Shown one piece after another: positions 17,385 through 26,648 of a DNA stretch of 46,284 bases (position 1 is the stretch's first letter; each line of letters opens with the position of its first letter). The stretch is from contig JAKVAY010000055.1 of NCBI GenBank assembly GCA_022447185.1, positions 1-46,284 on the forward strand, given 5' to 3'. This DNA comes from Fuerstiella sp. GTDB lineage: Bacteria > Planctomycetota > Planctomycetia > Planctomycetales > Planctomycetaceae. Under the pieces are notes generated by a model. It saw only the letters and a list, made by a program, of their open reading frames with translations. It was not told the DNA's origin and made no database searches. The translations under genes were made by a program, and so were the position numbers.

Positions 17385-20155
17385 TGATGACTCGCGCGCC
17401 GACCGCGGCGTTTCTGAAAGGGTTCACTTTCCACGATTTGGGTGACGAGACTGGAAAACCTGTAGCCATGCTGCGACAGCGTGGTGGCCAGCTGGTCAAC
17501 AGTACACTGGTCGAAGTATTCGAGCTCCCGACCCAGTGCGTAACCTAGCATTTTCTCGAGGAAACAGACAATGAATTGTTCTTGACGGTGCTCACGAAGG
17601 ACGGTTTTAAGTTGACCGGGGCCGTGAAAGGTCGTTCCGTCCGGTAACACACCTGAACTATCGATCGGAATTTCTGCTTCATGAGTACGCCATCGGCCAA
17701 CAGCATCGAAGTTTTCCATCGCAAATCCAAGGCTGTCCATTTGCTCGTGACATACGGCGCACCGTGGCATCTTTCGGTGCAATTCCATCTTCTTCCGCAG
17801 TGACACAGCGGTCACGGATTCCTCGCCTTCGACGAATTCTGATACTCCGGGTGGTGGCGCGGCCGGCGGAGTTCCCAGAATATTTTCCATAATCCATTTG
17901 CCACGTTTGACGGGGGACGTGCGATTTGGATTGGACGTCAGAGTCAGGATACTTGCTTGAGTGAGTACTCCGCCTCGATTGTCGCTGCCCAGTGATATTC
18001 GCTGGAATTCGTTGTTCGAAAATTCGGGCAGATCCGTTTTGGTAATCCCGTAATGTCTTGCGAGACGCTGGTTCACAAACGTGAAGTCAGCAGCGATGAA
18101 ATCCAGAATACTGCGGTCTTCCTGCATGATGGCTGCGAAGAACATCTCTGATTCGGTTCGCATTGCGTGGCGCAGCTCATCATCGAACTCGGGAAATAAC
18201 CGTTTGTCGGGTGTGATGCTTTCGAGCTTTTGTAGCTGCAGCCAGGTCTGACCTCCGAAGTCTCTGACGATTGCCTGGGCTTTGGGATCATTGAGCATCC
18301 TGGCGACCTGGTCTGTGATGTTATCTGTCAGGGTTTGCTGACGTGCGTGTTTCAGAAGCTCATCATCCGGCATGCTGCTCCACAGGAAGTAACTCATGCG
18401 AGTGGCTAATTCGTATTCATTGAGGGATCTCGCTGTTTCGGAGTCGTTGGGTTGTGGGTCCGTTTCCACCTTAAACAGGAAATGGGGGGAAACGAGGATT
18501 GCCTGGATTGCCAGCTCAATGCTTTCCTCAAAGCTGTCGCCCTGCTCATGGGCGCGATCGACAACAAGTCGCAGGATGCGTTCCAGCTCCAGATCGGTCA
18601 CAGGACGGCGGAAGGCTCGGGACATCAGCCTTTCGAGGATCTTATGGGCAGCCTGTTCACGTGATACCGTCTTGTTCGGCTGCGTGAAGAAGATTCTGTG
18701 ACGTAGATTGTCCTCAGCCCTGGATTGCTTGCTGGCAATTATCTCTGCGGTGATCTGCTCGGCTGCTGCCAGATAGGTCTCCATCAGGATCGGTGGCAGC
18801 GAGAGCGCGTCCCCGGTCGCGCCGGTATCGTCCGCAGGAAAGTCGTCAGCCGCGTCGAAATTGACGCCCAAAAGATCACGGATCGTGTTTCTGTATTCGT
18901 TTTGCGTGAGCCGCCGGATGGATTCATGACCTGGGTCACCTGGCCCGTCGCAGTCCACGTTTGAGAGTGTGGTGTTGATCCACTGAGTGACAAAATCGAT
19001 GGCGCTGTCGTCGAGCTGTCGTTTGTCTTCAGGAGGCATGGCGTGTGCCAGCAGTTGATCACGAACGCGTTTCCATTGATTGCGCCCCGTCGTCGCAACC
19101 TGTGCAAGATGTTCGAACTGGTCCAGTGCAATATCTCCGGCTGGTTCCGCGCCGGCATGGCACTCGATGCAGTATGAGTTGATCAACGGACGCACTCTGG
19201 TCTGAAATACGAGATTTTTTTCGTCCAGTTCTGTTTCTTCGGCGGTTTCCGTAACGTTTTCGTCTGTTGAATCCGGTTTCTCACCCAGTCTCATCAGGAT
19301 ACGGAATCCGCGACTCTGGTAACGACGCACGGGCAGTACGTTGAACCGATACCTCGAACGACAATTCATTGCGTCACTACCCCAGTTGCCACCGCGAACA
19401 ACGCGGTCGCTGCTGCCCGCTTCGTCAAGGGGATCGTCGGCCGGAGAGTTACTGTAGTAGTCTTCGTGGTACTGATCCGCACACCATTCGCTCACGTTTC
19501 CATGCATGTCATACAGGCCGAATTCATTGGGCTCGTACGAACCGACTGTGGTTGGCCGACCCAGAAATGGACCGATCTCCGTTCCTGGTGATGGCAGTTT
19601 GCCGTTGAAATTGGCCTGTGTTGACGAGAGTGTCTCGCCGAAATGAAATGATGTTGTTTTCCCGGCGCGGCATGCGTATTCCCATTCGGCTTCTGTCGGC
19701 AAACGATAGACACGACGGTGTGTCTTCTCCGCGGGCAGCTCTGACAGCTTCGTGCAAAAAGCATCAGCGTGTTCCCACTGGATAAATTCAACCGGAAAGC
19801 GTTTTGTGTTGAGACCAACAACCTTTTCGGGGCCTCGGCCAGTTTTGGCGAAGAAACTCGGATTAGTTCCGACAACTTTTTCATACTCTTCCTGAGTCAC
19901 TTCGTACACACCCATAAAAAATTGTTCAGTAATCTTCACAGGGTGTTGTGGTTTTTCATCGTCGTTGGCGTCCATGTCAGTATCGGGTGACCCCATAAGA
20001 AACTCGCCCGCCGGGATTTCTGCCAGTTTCATGCCGATTGAATTCGTCAGGATCTGCTGAGGCGCAGTCACTGGCAGTTCCTGGGGACGACCTTGCGGCG
20101 AACAGATGGCAAACAGCAGGGTGGTGCATGCCAAAGATTGAAATGTTCCGTTCAT
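17381..20155 (-). CDS. SUMF1-like domain fused to a PSCyt haem-binding protein (DUF1587-1595-1592-1588-1585)
   Basis: A 924 aa exported protein. After a short signal (1-20) comes a SUMF1/formylglycine-enzyme-like domain (35-290: PAGEFLMGSPDTD, RLPTEAEWEYACRAG, YDMHGNVSEWCAD, VVRGGNWGSD). The paired active-site cysteines of true formylglycine enzymes are not both present, since only Cys265 remains, so it is probably a binding scaffold. A cytochrome-like part starts near 315, with CIECH at 329-333. Next come DUF1587 (411-475), DUF1595 (500-560), DUF1592 (578-705), DUF1588 (726-825, with a second haem site CAVCH at 799-803) and DUF1585 (838-913). The second half is the standard planctomycete PSCyt protein; the SUMF1 head is an addition. 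Coupled to the DUF1552 gene by ATGA overlap. Confidence 0.9.
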   Translation of the reverse strand: MNGTFQSLACTTLLFAICSPQGRPQELPVTAPQQILTNSIGMKLAEIPAGEFLMGSPDTDMDANDDEKPQHPVKITEQFFMGVYEVTQEEYEKVVGTNPSFFAKTGRGPEKVVGLNTKRFPVEFIQWEHADAFCTKLSELPAEKTHRRVYRLPTEAEWEYACRAGKTTSFHFGETLSSTQANFNGKLPSPGTEIGPFLGRPTTVGSYEPNEFGLYDMHGNVSEWCADQYHEDYYSNSPADDPLDEAGSSDRVVRGGNWGSDAMNCRSRYRFNVLPVRRYQSRGFRILMRLGEKPDSTDENVTETAEETELDEKNLVFQTRVRPLINSYCIECHAGAEPAGDIALDQFEHLAQVATTGRNQWKRVRDQLLAHAMPPEDKRQLDDSAIDFVTQWINTTLSNVDCDGPGDPGHESIRRLTQNEYRNTIRDLLGVNFDAADDFPADDTGATGDALSLPPILMETYLAAAEQITAEIIASKQSRAEDNLRHRIFFTQPNKTVSREQAAHKILERLMSRAFRRPVTDLELERILRLVVDRAHEQGDSFEESIELAIQAILVSPHFLFKVETDPQPNDSETARSLNEYELATRMSYFLWSSMPDDELLKHARQQTLTDNITDQVARMLNDPKAQAIVRDFGGQTWLQLQKLESITPDKRLFPEFDDELRHAMRTESEMFFAAIMQEDRSILDFIAADFTFVNQRLARHYGITKTDLPEFSNNEFQRISLGSDNRGGVLTQASILTLTSNPNRTSPVKRGKWIMENILGTPPAAPPPGVSEFVEGEESVTAVSLRKKMELHRKMPRCAVCHEQMDSLGFAMENFDAVGRWRTHEAEIPIDSSGVLPDGTTFHGPGQLKTVLREHRQEQFIVCFLEKMLGYALGRELEYFDQCTVDQLATTLSQHGYRFSSLVTQIVESEPFQKRRGRRASHQ

Positions 20156-20525
20156 GAACAGTTCCGGAGCATCAATGAAGTACAGGTGCCTGTGATTGCA
20201 GACATTGAGCGATCACTCATGATCGTCACGGAGGGCAACAATCGCAACTGCATCATGAATGCGAACCCCCGATGAAAACATCCCGGTATGCCGCAAAAAC
20301 ACATCAATGGGCAAACATTCAGGGACTGACTTGCCTGCGATTCTCGCCCGTATTCCGTTATAAATTCAGGTACCGGCGTGTCGTGCGCGTTGATCCGCTT
20401 GTGGACAACAGTTTGACATCGCCCGCTCTGAAATCGTCCACAAATCGAATTGCTGGAGCAGATGGAAGGGCAACTTCCTGTTCTGACCCAAATTCACAGA
20501 CTGCGAGATTTTGCGAACGGTTGCC
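20156..20525. other. Intergenic region, no gene seen
   Basis: 370 bases upstream of the PSCyt gene and downstream of the deacetylase gene, both on the minus strand. A plus-strand open frame of 85 codons exists at 20272-20529 but has no family resemblance or ribosome binding site. The PSCyt-DUF1552 promoter should be here; none could be identified. Confidence 0.5.
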
Positions 20526-21452
20526 TTAGCCGGTGGATGGCAGCGCTCCCTCGAGGTAGCTCCGAAACGCTGACGGGGAGTGTATCAATCCCTGGATTTC
20601 CATGGACGGCAGACGATACGGATTAGACGTGCGAGTAATGTAACGCGCGGCGTGAGGCGGACCGCCGTCGGCTTCGTCCGGGCCGTCGATCCCGATGAGT
20701 TCGGCGAAACGGATCGATCTTCCATCAACCTGATAAGTGCTGCCGATGATCCACAAGCGGCCGAAGCGGTATCGCTGCATCACGGCACTCTCTGCTGTAC
20801 GACTCCAGCTCGTTCCAGTGAAGGCGAAGTCCCGTGGTTTGATTCCGAGACGCCGCTCAATGGTGGCATCACACTCGACGAGTTCCGCGAGGATTCTGTC
20901 TCCGGTCGGATCTTCCTGGCTGAGGCTGGAGAGATTGGGATGATTCACCGTATGGGCTCCGATATGCCAGCCGGCTGCTACCAGTTCGCCGATTTCGTCC
21001 CAGGTCATGAAGTCGCGTTCACCGCGTTCAGGAATCTGCCCGGCGTGCATTGCTTCAATTCCGGCGGTGTTGATAAACAGGTTGCCGTGGTAGCCGTAAC
21101 GACTCAACACGTCGAATACTTCGTACCGCATCGACGTGACGGGATGATCAAAATCGAACAGAATCGGACGAAGTGGCAGTTCTTTGTCTTTATGCCGCCA
21201 CAGGTCGAGGTCGTCGTAGTCGATCGATGCAAATCCCATCTCGCTGGCGATGCTGACCAGGCGATCGAGATGGTCAGCCGTCAAAGGCTTTTCTCCCCCG
21301 GAACGGATACCGTGGCACATGGTGATGGGTATGCGTTTCGGGCCGATGTGCGACTGAGCTTCGTGTTTTTGCGTTGTTTCGCCGGCGGACAGAATCGCGG
21401 GCACGGCAACTCCGCCTGTGGAATGGATCAGAAAGTCTCTGCGGTTCACCAC
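20526..21452 (-). CDS. Polysaccharide deacetylase-like protein with Tat-type signal
   Basis: A NodB-type fold, 308 aa from GTG at 21450-21452. This start is set by AAGGAG at 21460-21465, 7 bases upstream, and by the signal NRRDFLIHSTGG directly after it; a TTG at 21485 is the alternative. Motif 1, usually TFDDG, is FDFDHPVTS (Asp100 and Asp102), so the catalytic pair is altered in spacing and lacks the Gly. Motif 2 is intact as HTVNH (His167, His171). GYHGNLFI and GWHIGAHT match the barrel strands. Later motifs are weak. Families of this kind remove acetyl groups from N-acetylhexosamine polymers; given motif 1, activity is uncertain. It acts outside the cytoplasm. Confidence 0.82.
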   Translation of the reverse strand: MVNRRDFLIHSTGGVAVPAILSAGETTQKHEAQSHIGPKRIPITMCHGIRSGGEKPLTADHLDRLVSIASEMGFASIDYDDLDLWRHKDKELPLRPILFDFDHPVTSMRYEVFDVLSRYGYHGNLFINTAGIEAMHAGQIPERGERDFMTWDEIGELVAAGWHIGAHTVNHPNLSSLSQEDPTGDRILAELVECDATIERRLGIKPRDFAFTGTSWSRTAESAVMQRYRFGRLWIIGSTYQVDGRSIRFAELIGIDGPDEADGGPPHAARYITRTSNPYRLPSMEIQGLIHSPSAFRSYLEGALPSTG

Positions 21453-21676
21453 AACACGTCTCCTTGATTCCAAGGGGTGTGTCAACTCCGTGTGAGAGGT
21501 CCAGAGAGGCCTGCAGAAGATCTGTTCGTTCTTTACTTTGTTCGGAGTAAACGCTTACGAATCCTCAGAACTCTGCAGAGCTTTCGGAATTGACGAACAG
21601 AAAGTGTCGCCTGAGCGGTGGGTCACCGCAAGCGTAACATCGAGGAACCAGATGCTGGACAATTCAGCCAGCGTAC

Positions 21677-23416
21677 TCATGGCCTGGCCGTTTTATTCAC
21701 ACGAGGTGACTCGTCCGGATTGACTCCCTTGTGACCGGCCTGATTCTGCGCGGCAGCTTTGAGGATGCGGTTTCGAGCGTCGTTACCCAGGGCAATCTGC
21801 CACACACCTTCGTCGTCCTGCAATTCTACCATACGTCCCTGGATTTCCACAATTTTCGCGGCGATGTCAGCGACTTCCAGTTGATCACCTTCCTGCAGAA
21901 TCGTCTGAGTATTTGTGCGAGTATTTTCAAACCAGGCTTCCGGTCGACCGTCTTTCCTGACAATCGCTGTCAGTTGGGTGAATCTTGCATCATCGTCTTT
22001 CACTTCAAGCGTCACGGAAGCCGAGTCAGATTTGGGTGGGTCTCCCTGATCAGTGACTTTGATCTGTACCGTGTGAGACCCCGGTGTCAGAGTCTGTTCT
22101 GGAGTCCAGACGATAATTCCAGTTGTTTTACCGATGGTCAGACCTTCCGGCAGGGAGTCGGCATCGAGTGAATACACCAGTTTCGCAGGATCGCCGTCGT
22201 CCGTAGCAGTGGCCCTGAGTGTGAATTTTTGTCCCAGCAGAACAACGGCATAGGCAGCAACTTCAATTTCTGGACGATTATTTGACAGTTTTACGGTGAT
22301 GGTCAGCGTTTGCTGGAGAGACAACCCGGGGTTATTCCGCTGGGTGGCCAGAACCGTAACTAAGTAATCGCGAGGCTCCTGTTCATCGGACAGTTCCCAG
22401 TGAATCTGTCCGGTGACAGCGTCGATGCTGGCGCCGGCGGGAGCTTCCTTTAGTGAGAATTCCAACGCACCGATATCCATATCGTATTTGTCAATGCGGG
22501 CAAGCATTGTCAACGTTTGGCCAGGAGCAATCGTTACGTCATTGAGTCCGGCAAGTTCCGGATTGTAGTGTCGTGGAACCGGTGGTTTGCTGAATGGTGA
22601 TTCATCCAGGAACGATGAGTAATCTCTGAACTGTCGATGTCTTTGATCCCAGGCGACCGGGAAATGCTGTATGACTGTTGATTTACCGTGTTTCTGTGCG
22701 TTGCTGCCATCGACACCCCGTTCCACTGTCCATACGTCACCATGGATCTCGGTCACACGAACTGTCTCGAAACCAACTTTGGTCATGAACGGTGTCTTTG
22801 AAGGAAATGATTCGGTACTGTCGACTCGAATCTGTGTCGTTTTCGAATCAGCGGAGTCCGCGAGGGGTGCGCTCGCTGAAAGTTCTGTTTTGTGTTCGCT
22901 TCCAATGATGCCCATCCCTTCGGCCGTGAAACTGAATTCCATGGTTGGTTTGCCCGTTGTTCCACTGCTGCTGACATCCATTTTAGTAATTCTGTGCATC
23001 AGTTCCGCCTGTCTGAAATTGAACAGAAAACGACAGAAGTTTTCCAGGCTCGCTTCAGCGTTCACGACAACTGACACAAGCAGATATTTTCCAGCACGCG
23101 GCTGCCTGCCGCCGGGCACAACGGTACAGCGCGCAAACCTGCATTCCTGAGTGAGGTCAGTGATCCATTCGAGATAAAGTCGCTGTGCATCATTCAGAGA
23201 CGGAGGCAGAGATGCAGCCTTAATGTCTTTGAGACGTCCGCGAGCCAGTTGAAGTTCCCAGTCGTTCCCCTCGGCATCTTCCAGATCGCGTCTGGCATCT
23301 GCCAGGTCCTGTCTGGCATTAAGGATTGGCTCCATAAAAATGGGTCGGCCCATGCCGAATGCGAGCACAGCAGCGAGGATTCCAGCCAGCAGAATTGTTC
23401 GATTGTTCGATTGCAT
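21677..23416 (-). CDS. Last T2SS-cluster protein: PilO-like head, RGVDG module, two Ig-like repeats, GspC/PilP-like tail
   Basis: A 579 aa inner-membrane protein. One membrane helix lies at about 8-24 and a charged coiled coil at 33-66. Residues 75-172 resemble the periplasmic ferredoxin-like fold of PilO/GspM, and 193-252 is a compact module with ERGVDGSNAQKH, a pattern well known from tail-fibre-like proteins. Two putative-Ig (cadherin-like) repeats sit at about 285-377 (SIDAVTGQIHWELSDEQ) and 380-473 (ATDDGDPAKLVYSL, TTGIIVWTPE). A tail at 478-545 (ENTRTNTQTILQEGDQLEV, KIVEIQGRMVELQDD) looks like the GspC/PilP region that contacts the secretin. It is the last gene of the cluster, 56 bases after the PilM/N gene. 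It may unite the GspM and GspC roles in one chain. Confidence 0.75.
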   Translation of the reverse strand: MQSNNRTILLAGILAAVLAFGMGRPIFMEPILNARQDLADARRDLEDAEGNDWELQLARGRLKDIKAASLPPSLNDAQRLYLEWITDLTQECRFARCTVVPGGRQPRAGKYLLVSVVVNAEASLENFCRFLFNFRQAELMHRITKMDVSSSGTTGKPTMEFSFTAEGMGIIGSEHKTELSASAPLADSADSKTTQIRVDSTESFPSKTPFMTKVGFETVRVTEIHGDVWTVERGVDGSNAQKHGKSTVIQHFPVAWDQRHRQFRDYSSFLDESPFSKPPVPRHYNPELAGLNDVTIAPGQTLTMLARIDKYDMDIGALEFSLKEAPAGASIDAVTGQIHWELSDEQEPRDYLVTVLATQRNNPGLSLQQTLTITVKLSNNRPEIEVAAYAVVLLGQKFTLRATATDDGDPAKLVYSLDADSLPEGLTIGKTTGIIVWTPEQTLTPGSHTVQIKVTDQGDPPKSDSASVTLEVKDDDARFTQLTAIVRKDGRPEAWFENTRTNTQTILQEGDQLEVADIAAKIVEIQGRMVELQDDEGVWQIALGNDARNRILKAAAQNQAGHKGVNPDESPRVNKTARP

Positions 23417-23472
23417 CAGTTTTCGGCTGTGTCAGGTCGATATCTGTTTTGGAAGGTCCACGCTGAGGAAGA

Positions 23473-24909
23473 TCAACTTCCTTTTTCGATCAGTGGAAGA
23501 TTGAGAACCAACAGAAACCCCGTGGTATAGTCGGCATCCCGGCTGCGGAGTCCGGTTCCTCTGGGCACGACGTCATAGCCGACGGCCTTCAGTCTGCGCT
23601 GAAATTCCTCCATGTCGCTGCGATCACGGGCGAAGCATTCCGCAGTGACGGTTCCACGGACTGTTCCCTGTCCCGCAGTAAACCCAAAGTTGCGTATGAG
23701 CAGTCGGTCAGTGCCACCCATCACCTCTCGGATTCGATTCATTTCCTCCAGCCAGTCGACATTGCTCTGAGACCACTGCCCAATGGCGGCGTCCTGTTCC
23801 ATTTCTTCTTCACCGTTTTTGAATTCATTTTCCAGCACTGTGACCTCAGTTTCGATGTCCTGTATCTCTGTCTGAAGATCAGAAATCGTGGAGGTTCGCC
23901 ACTTCCATGCGCCAATGGCCAGCAACAGCATGGCTGCTGATGCCGCAGCGATTCTGAGTCGACGGTTGTTCGCCCGTTCTGCCGGCTTGCGCGGATTGAC
24001 CAGGTCGATCGTGTTTGTGCGGTCCTTTTTCTGGTCCGCAATGATTCCCGCAGCCGTCAGAACATCGGATGACGTCAGGGAATCCGGCAACGGACCCGTC
24101 ACAATGGAATCGATCGGGTCCAGACGATGAATGGCTGAGTTGTCCAGTCGTTCTGTGATTTCGTCGGGGACGGCGGAAGTGACAGCGTCAGCTCCCACAA
24201 GAGTGATCTGTCGAACGGTGTGCTGTCCAATGATTTCGGCCGCTGCCAGGCGACCTCTCGAGATTTCTGATCGAACAGTCTGCTCAATCAGGTCGGGCGA
24301 AGACCATGATGTTCCGCTGTGAGAAAACACCACGAAGCCCTGGTAGACGAACAGAAATTCGATCAGGTTTGATCGAAGCATCATGATTGCTTCGAGGGAT
24401 TCACCTGTGGTCACCAGTTTTCCTGCGTGGACCAGAGCTGATGCGATGCCAAACGAACTGACCTGCACACTCGACAGTTCGAGTCCTGCAGCCTCGAGTG
24501 TTTTTCGAATGTCGGATATCTGTTCTGCCGGTGTTGTTGCGAGCAATACATCCAGGCCTTCGCCATGACTCGGCAGAGGCACGAAATCCATGCAGACCGA
24601 TTCGAGCGGGACGGTCAGGCGGGTGGCAGCCTGCAGTCGCACCATGTCCGGGAGTTCTTGATCGCTGACATGCGGCAGCTGAATTCGGCGAAGGGTCACC
24701 AGTGACCGCGAGAGTACGACAGTGGCTTGTTCCGTGCCGGTTGCCGCAGTCGCAAGTTCACGACGCAATTGCGTTCCCAGTTCTTCGGGGGAATTATCGG
24801 TATCGCGCGGCACCGTCAGCGCAGCTTGTACATCGACTCGACCGCTGGCCGGGATCCCGGAAACAACGATCAGACGATCTCGATCCCATTCAATAACGAG
24901 GGCTGGCAT
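23473..24909 (-). CDS. PilM-PilN fusion (GspL-equivalent)
   Basis: A 478 aa protein from ATG 24907-24909. Residues 1-290 have the actin-like PilM/GspL cytoplasmic pattern: an opening ALVIEWDRDRLIVV, LRRIQLPHVSDQELPDMVRLQAA near 74-96 and ITLVGADAV near 235. TIDLVNPRKPA at 300-310 matches the start of PilN. A membrane helix is at about 320-336 and a coiled coil at 340-370. Residues 390-470 form a PilN-like periplasmic fold. It would recruit the ATPase to the inner-membrane ring, as GspL does. The frame is open to a TTG at 25068 that would overlap the gspK stop; that 53-residue extension is polar and unlike PilM, so the ATG is preferred, although it leaves a 155-base gap in a tightly packed cluster. 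Confidence 0.8.
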   Translation of the reverse strand: MPALVIEWDRDRLIVVSGIPASGRVDVQAALTVPRDTDNSPEELGTQLRRELATAATGTEQATVVLSRSLVTLRRIQLPHVSDQELPDMVRLQAATRLTVPLESVCMDFVPLPSHGEGLDVLLATTPAEQISDIRKTLEAAGLELSSVQVSSFGIASALVHAGKLVTTGESLEAIMMLRSNLIEFLFVYQGFVVFSHSGTSWSSPDLIEQTVRSEISRGRLAAAEIIGQHTVRQITLVGADAVTSAVPDEITERLDNSAIHRLDPIDSIVTGPLPDSLTSSDVLTAAGIIADQKKDRTNTIDLVNPRKPAERANNRRLRIAAASAAMLLLAIGAWKWRTSTISDLQTEIQDIETEVTVLENEFKNGEEEMEQDAAIGQWSQSNVDWLEEMNRIREVMGGTDRLLIRNFGFTAGQGTVRGTVTAECFARDRSDMEEFQRRLKAVGYDVVPRGTGLRSRDADYTTGFLLVLNLPLIEKGS

Positions 24910-25064
24910 TTTTGAATGATCGCAGAGTAATGATGAATGAGTGACGGAACGCTGACTATCGTCCGTTGATGACCAGGACAACGCAACAGACACCTGGCAG
25001 TTGCGTCCCCGTCGGGGAGGATCGTTCAGATCGGACGATTTGCAGGAATTGTGATGGTCGGTTC

Positions 25065-26648
25065 TCAATCGCTGTCCGGTGCACCCAGACGTGACAGATA
25101 TCCGTGAGGCAAATGAGTCAAATCTCGCATAAAAGTAATTCTGGGCGGGTATTCTGTTGCGTCAATCATTGCTTCCAGTCGGACGGCAGGACCTCCCTGA
25201 TCGTAGTGACCGAGACTTTGAAGGCTGAACACATCACCACCGGTCGTAATCCATGGTCCGATCTTTCGGAGTGTTTCCATGTCCGCGATTCTGTCGATGA
25301 CCAGCCAGGCTGCGGATCGTTGATTGTTCATGTTGCCGGATGATCCCTGAACACGGACAGCAGGTCGTCCTGCAATAATGGAATCCGGGACGCCGGCGGG
25401 GATAAACGGAATGGCCTGCAACACTTCGTTGCGTGCCTGATTGATATTGATGCGTCCCTCGATCCAGCCTTGGTCGGTGGTCGTCAGGATCTGCTCGAGT
25501 TCAGGCAGCGTGTGCTGGAGTGTGTTCACATCTTCGCGCCAGGGACTTTCAAATGTCTGACTGGTACCAGAAACCATTTTCACGTCATTGGTAGTGCCAC
25601 CAACGAGTTCATAGATCGATGTGAATTGCCAGGATGGGATAATGGTCAGATCAATACCGTTCCGGGTTATATTTCCAGTGACGCTCGAACCTGACTGCTC
25701 GAACGCCTTCGTTGCGTATTCCGTGCCGGACAACCGATAACCGACGATAAAGTTGGCTGCGTCTTCACCCAGTGTTTCCTCAATCGCATCATACAACTCT
25801 GTCATTTGCCCCTGATTGAGATTGATCTTTTTTTCGCCGTTCGCAGATGTATTGCGCTCCCGACTGCTGGCGGTGAGATAATCACGCCAGCCGAGATCCA
25901 GTATGCCGTCAGCATTGTCGGTCGGAGGCAGTCGATCACCATCATTTTCATGAGGGTCGAGGAGACCGTTGCGATTGGCATCTTCCCCGTAAAACAGTTC
26001 GGGAGTGACGCCGGTGACCAGAAGAAGCTGATCAATGGAATCAAATGGTCCGTTGGGAATCGCATCGTAGATGCCGACGGACTCATAGTCACTCAGTTCT
26101 GCACCGCCCTGGCGCGGAACATCATCGGTGTCGAGTGCGTCCAGTATGGCATTGACGATGTCTTCGGTCATGCCTGGAATGACCGAAATCGCATCATAGG
26201 CCAGTCCCGGGTGTTCGGTATCCAATGCATCGAGGTCAATCAGTCGATTGACGTTGAATTTTGAATTTTCGGTGGCCAGCCCGAATCGCGTCCCACCGGA
26301 TTCGATTTCTGCTTCATCCGGGACGATTACAGAAAATCTCAGTCGCCCGCGTGGACTGGTCGAATCTCTGACCAGCCGGGCATGAAAACTGTCAGGGTCG
26401 TGGTGGACATTGACGTCGTCTTCGGTGTCTCGCTCCATAATGCGCGTAGCGGCGAATTCAATTCCCGATTCCGCTGCCATTCTTGCCGCAATTCCCCGCC
26501 CCCCCATTGCGGTGGATTCGAGTTCGGTCAACATACGCGATGAATAGCTCCATGCCGCCATCGTCAGCATGACGACCGTGATGGTCACGACCAGCAGTAC
26601 CAGACCGCGGCGTTTGTGGTTTTCGCACCGGACCGAATACCGTTTCAT
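25065..26648 (-). CDS. gspK: T2SS minor pseudopilin GspK
   Basis: A 527 aa protein from ATG 26646-26648; the frame continues upstream but the ATG overlaps the gspJ stop (ATGA) and puts the prepilin leader in place. The leader KRRG at 12-15 is followed by a hydrophobic helix with no Glu at +5, as is normal for GspK. SKFNVNRLIDLDAL corresponds to the GspK signature (KINLNAL), and helix-hairpin-helix-like segments (VNAILDALDTDD, NEVLQAIPF) fit its alpha domain. It caps the pseudopilus tip with GspI and GspJ. It is larger than usual (about 330 aa), the extra length lying in an Asp/Gly-rich middle and a Thr/Ser-rich part near 300-400. Confidence 0.87.
   Translation of the reverse strand: MKRYSVRCENHKRRGLVLLVVTITVVMLTMAAWSYSSRMLTELESTAMGGRGIAARMAAESGIEFAATRIMERDTEDDVNVHHDPDSFHARLVRDSTSPRGRLRFSVIVPDEAEIESGGTRFGLATENSKFNVNRLIDLDALDTEHPGLAYDAISVIPGMTEDIVNAILDALDTDDVPRQGGAELSDYESVGIYDAIPNGPFDSIDQLLLVTGVTPELFYGEDANRNGLLDPHENDGDRLPPTDNADGILDLGWRDYLTASSRERNTSANGEKKINLNQGQMTELYDAIEETLGEDAANFIVGYRLSGTEYATKAFEQSGSSVTGNITRNGIDLTIIPSWQFTSIYELVGGTTNDVKMVSGTSQTFESPWREDVNTLQHTLPELEQILTTTDQGWIEGRININQARNEVLQAIPFIPAGVPDSIIAGRPAVRVQGSSGNMNNQRSAAWLVIDRIADMETLRKIGPWITTGGDVFSLQSLGHYDQGGPAVRLEAMIDATEYPPRITFMRDLTHLPHGYLSRLGAPDSD

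Noticed and set aside
17381..20155. Formylglycine-generating enzyme activity of the SUMF1 head
   Set aside because: Only one of the two active-site cysteines is in place.
20272..20529. An 85-codon plus-strand open frame before the deacetylase gene
   Set aside because: Basic, low-complexity composition, no ribosome binding site, overlaps the 3' end of a real gene.
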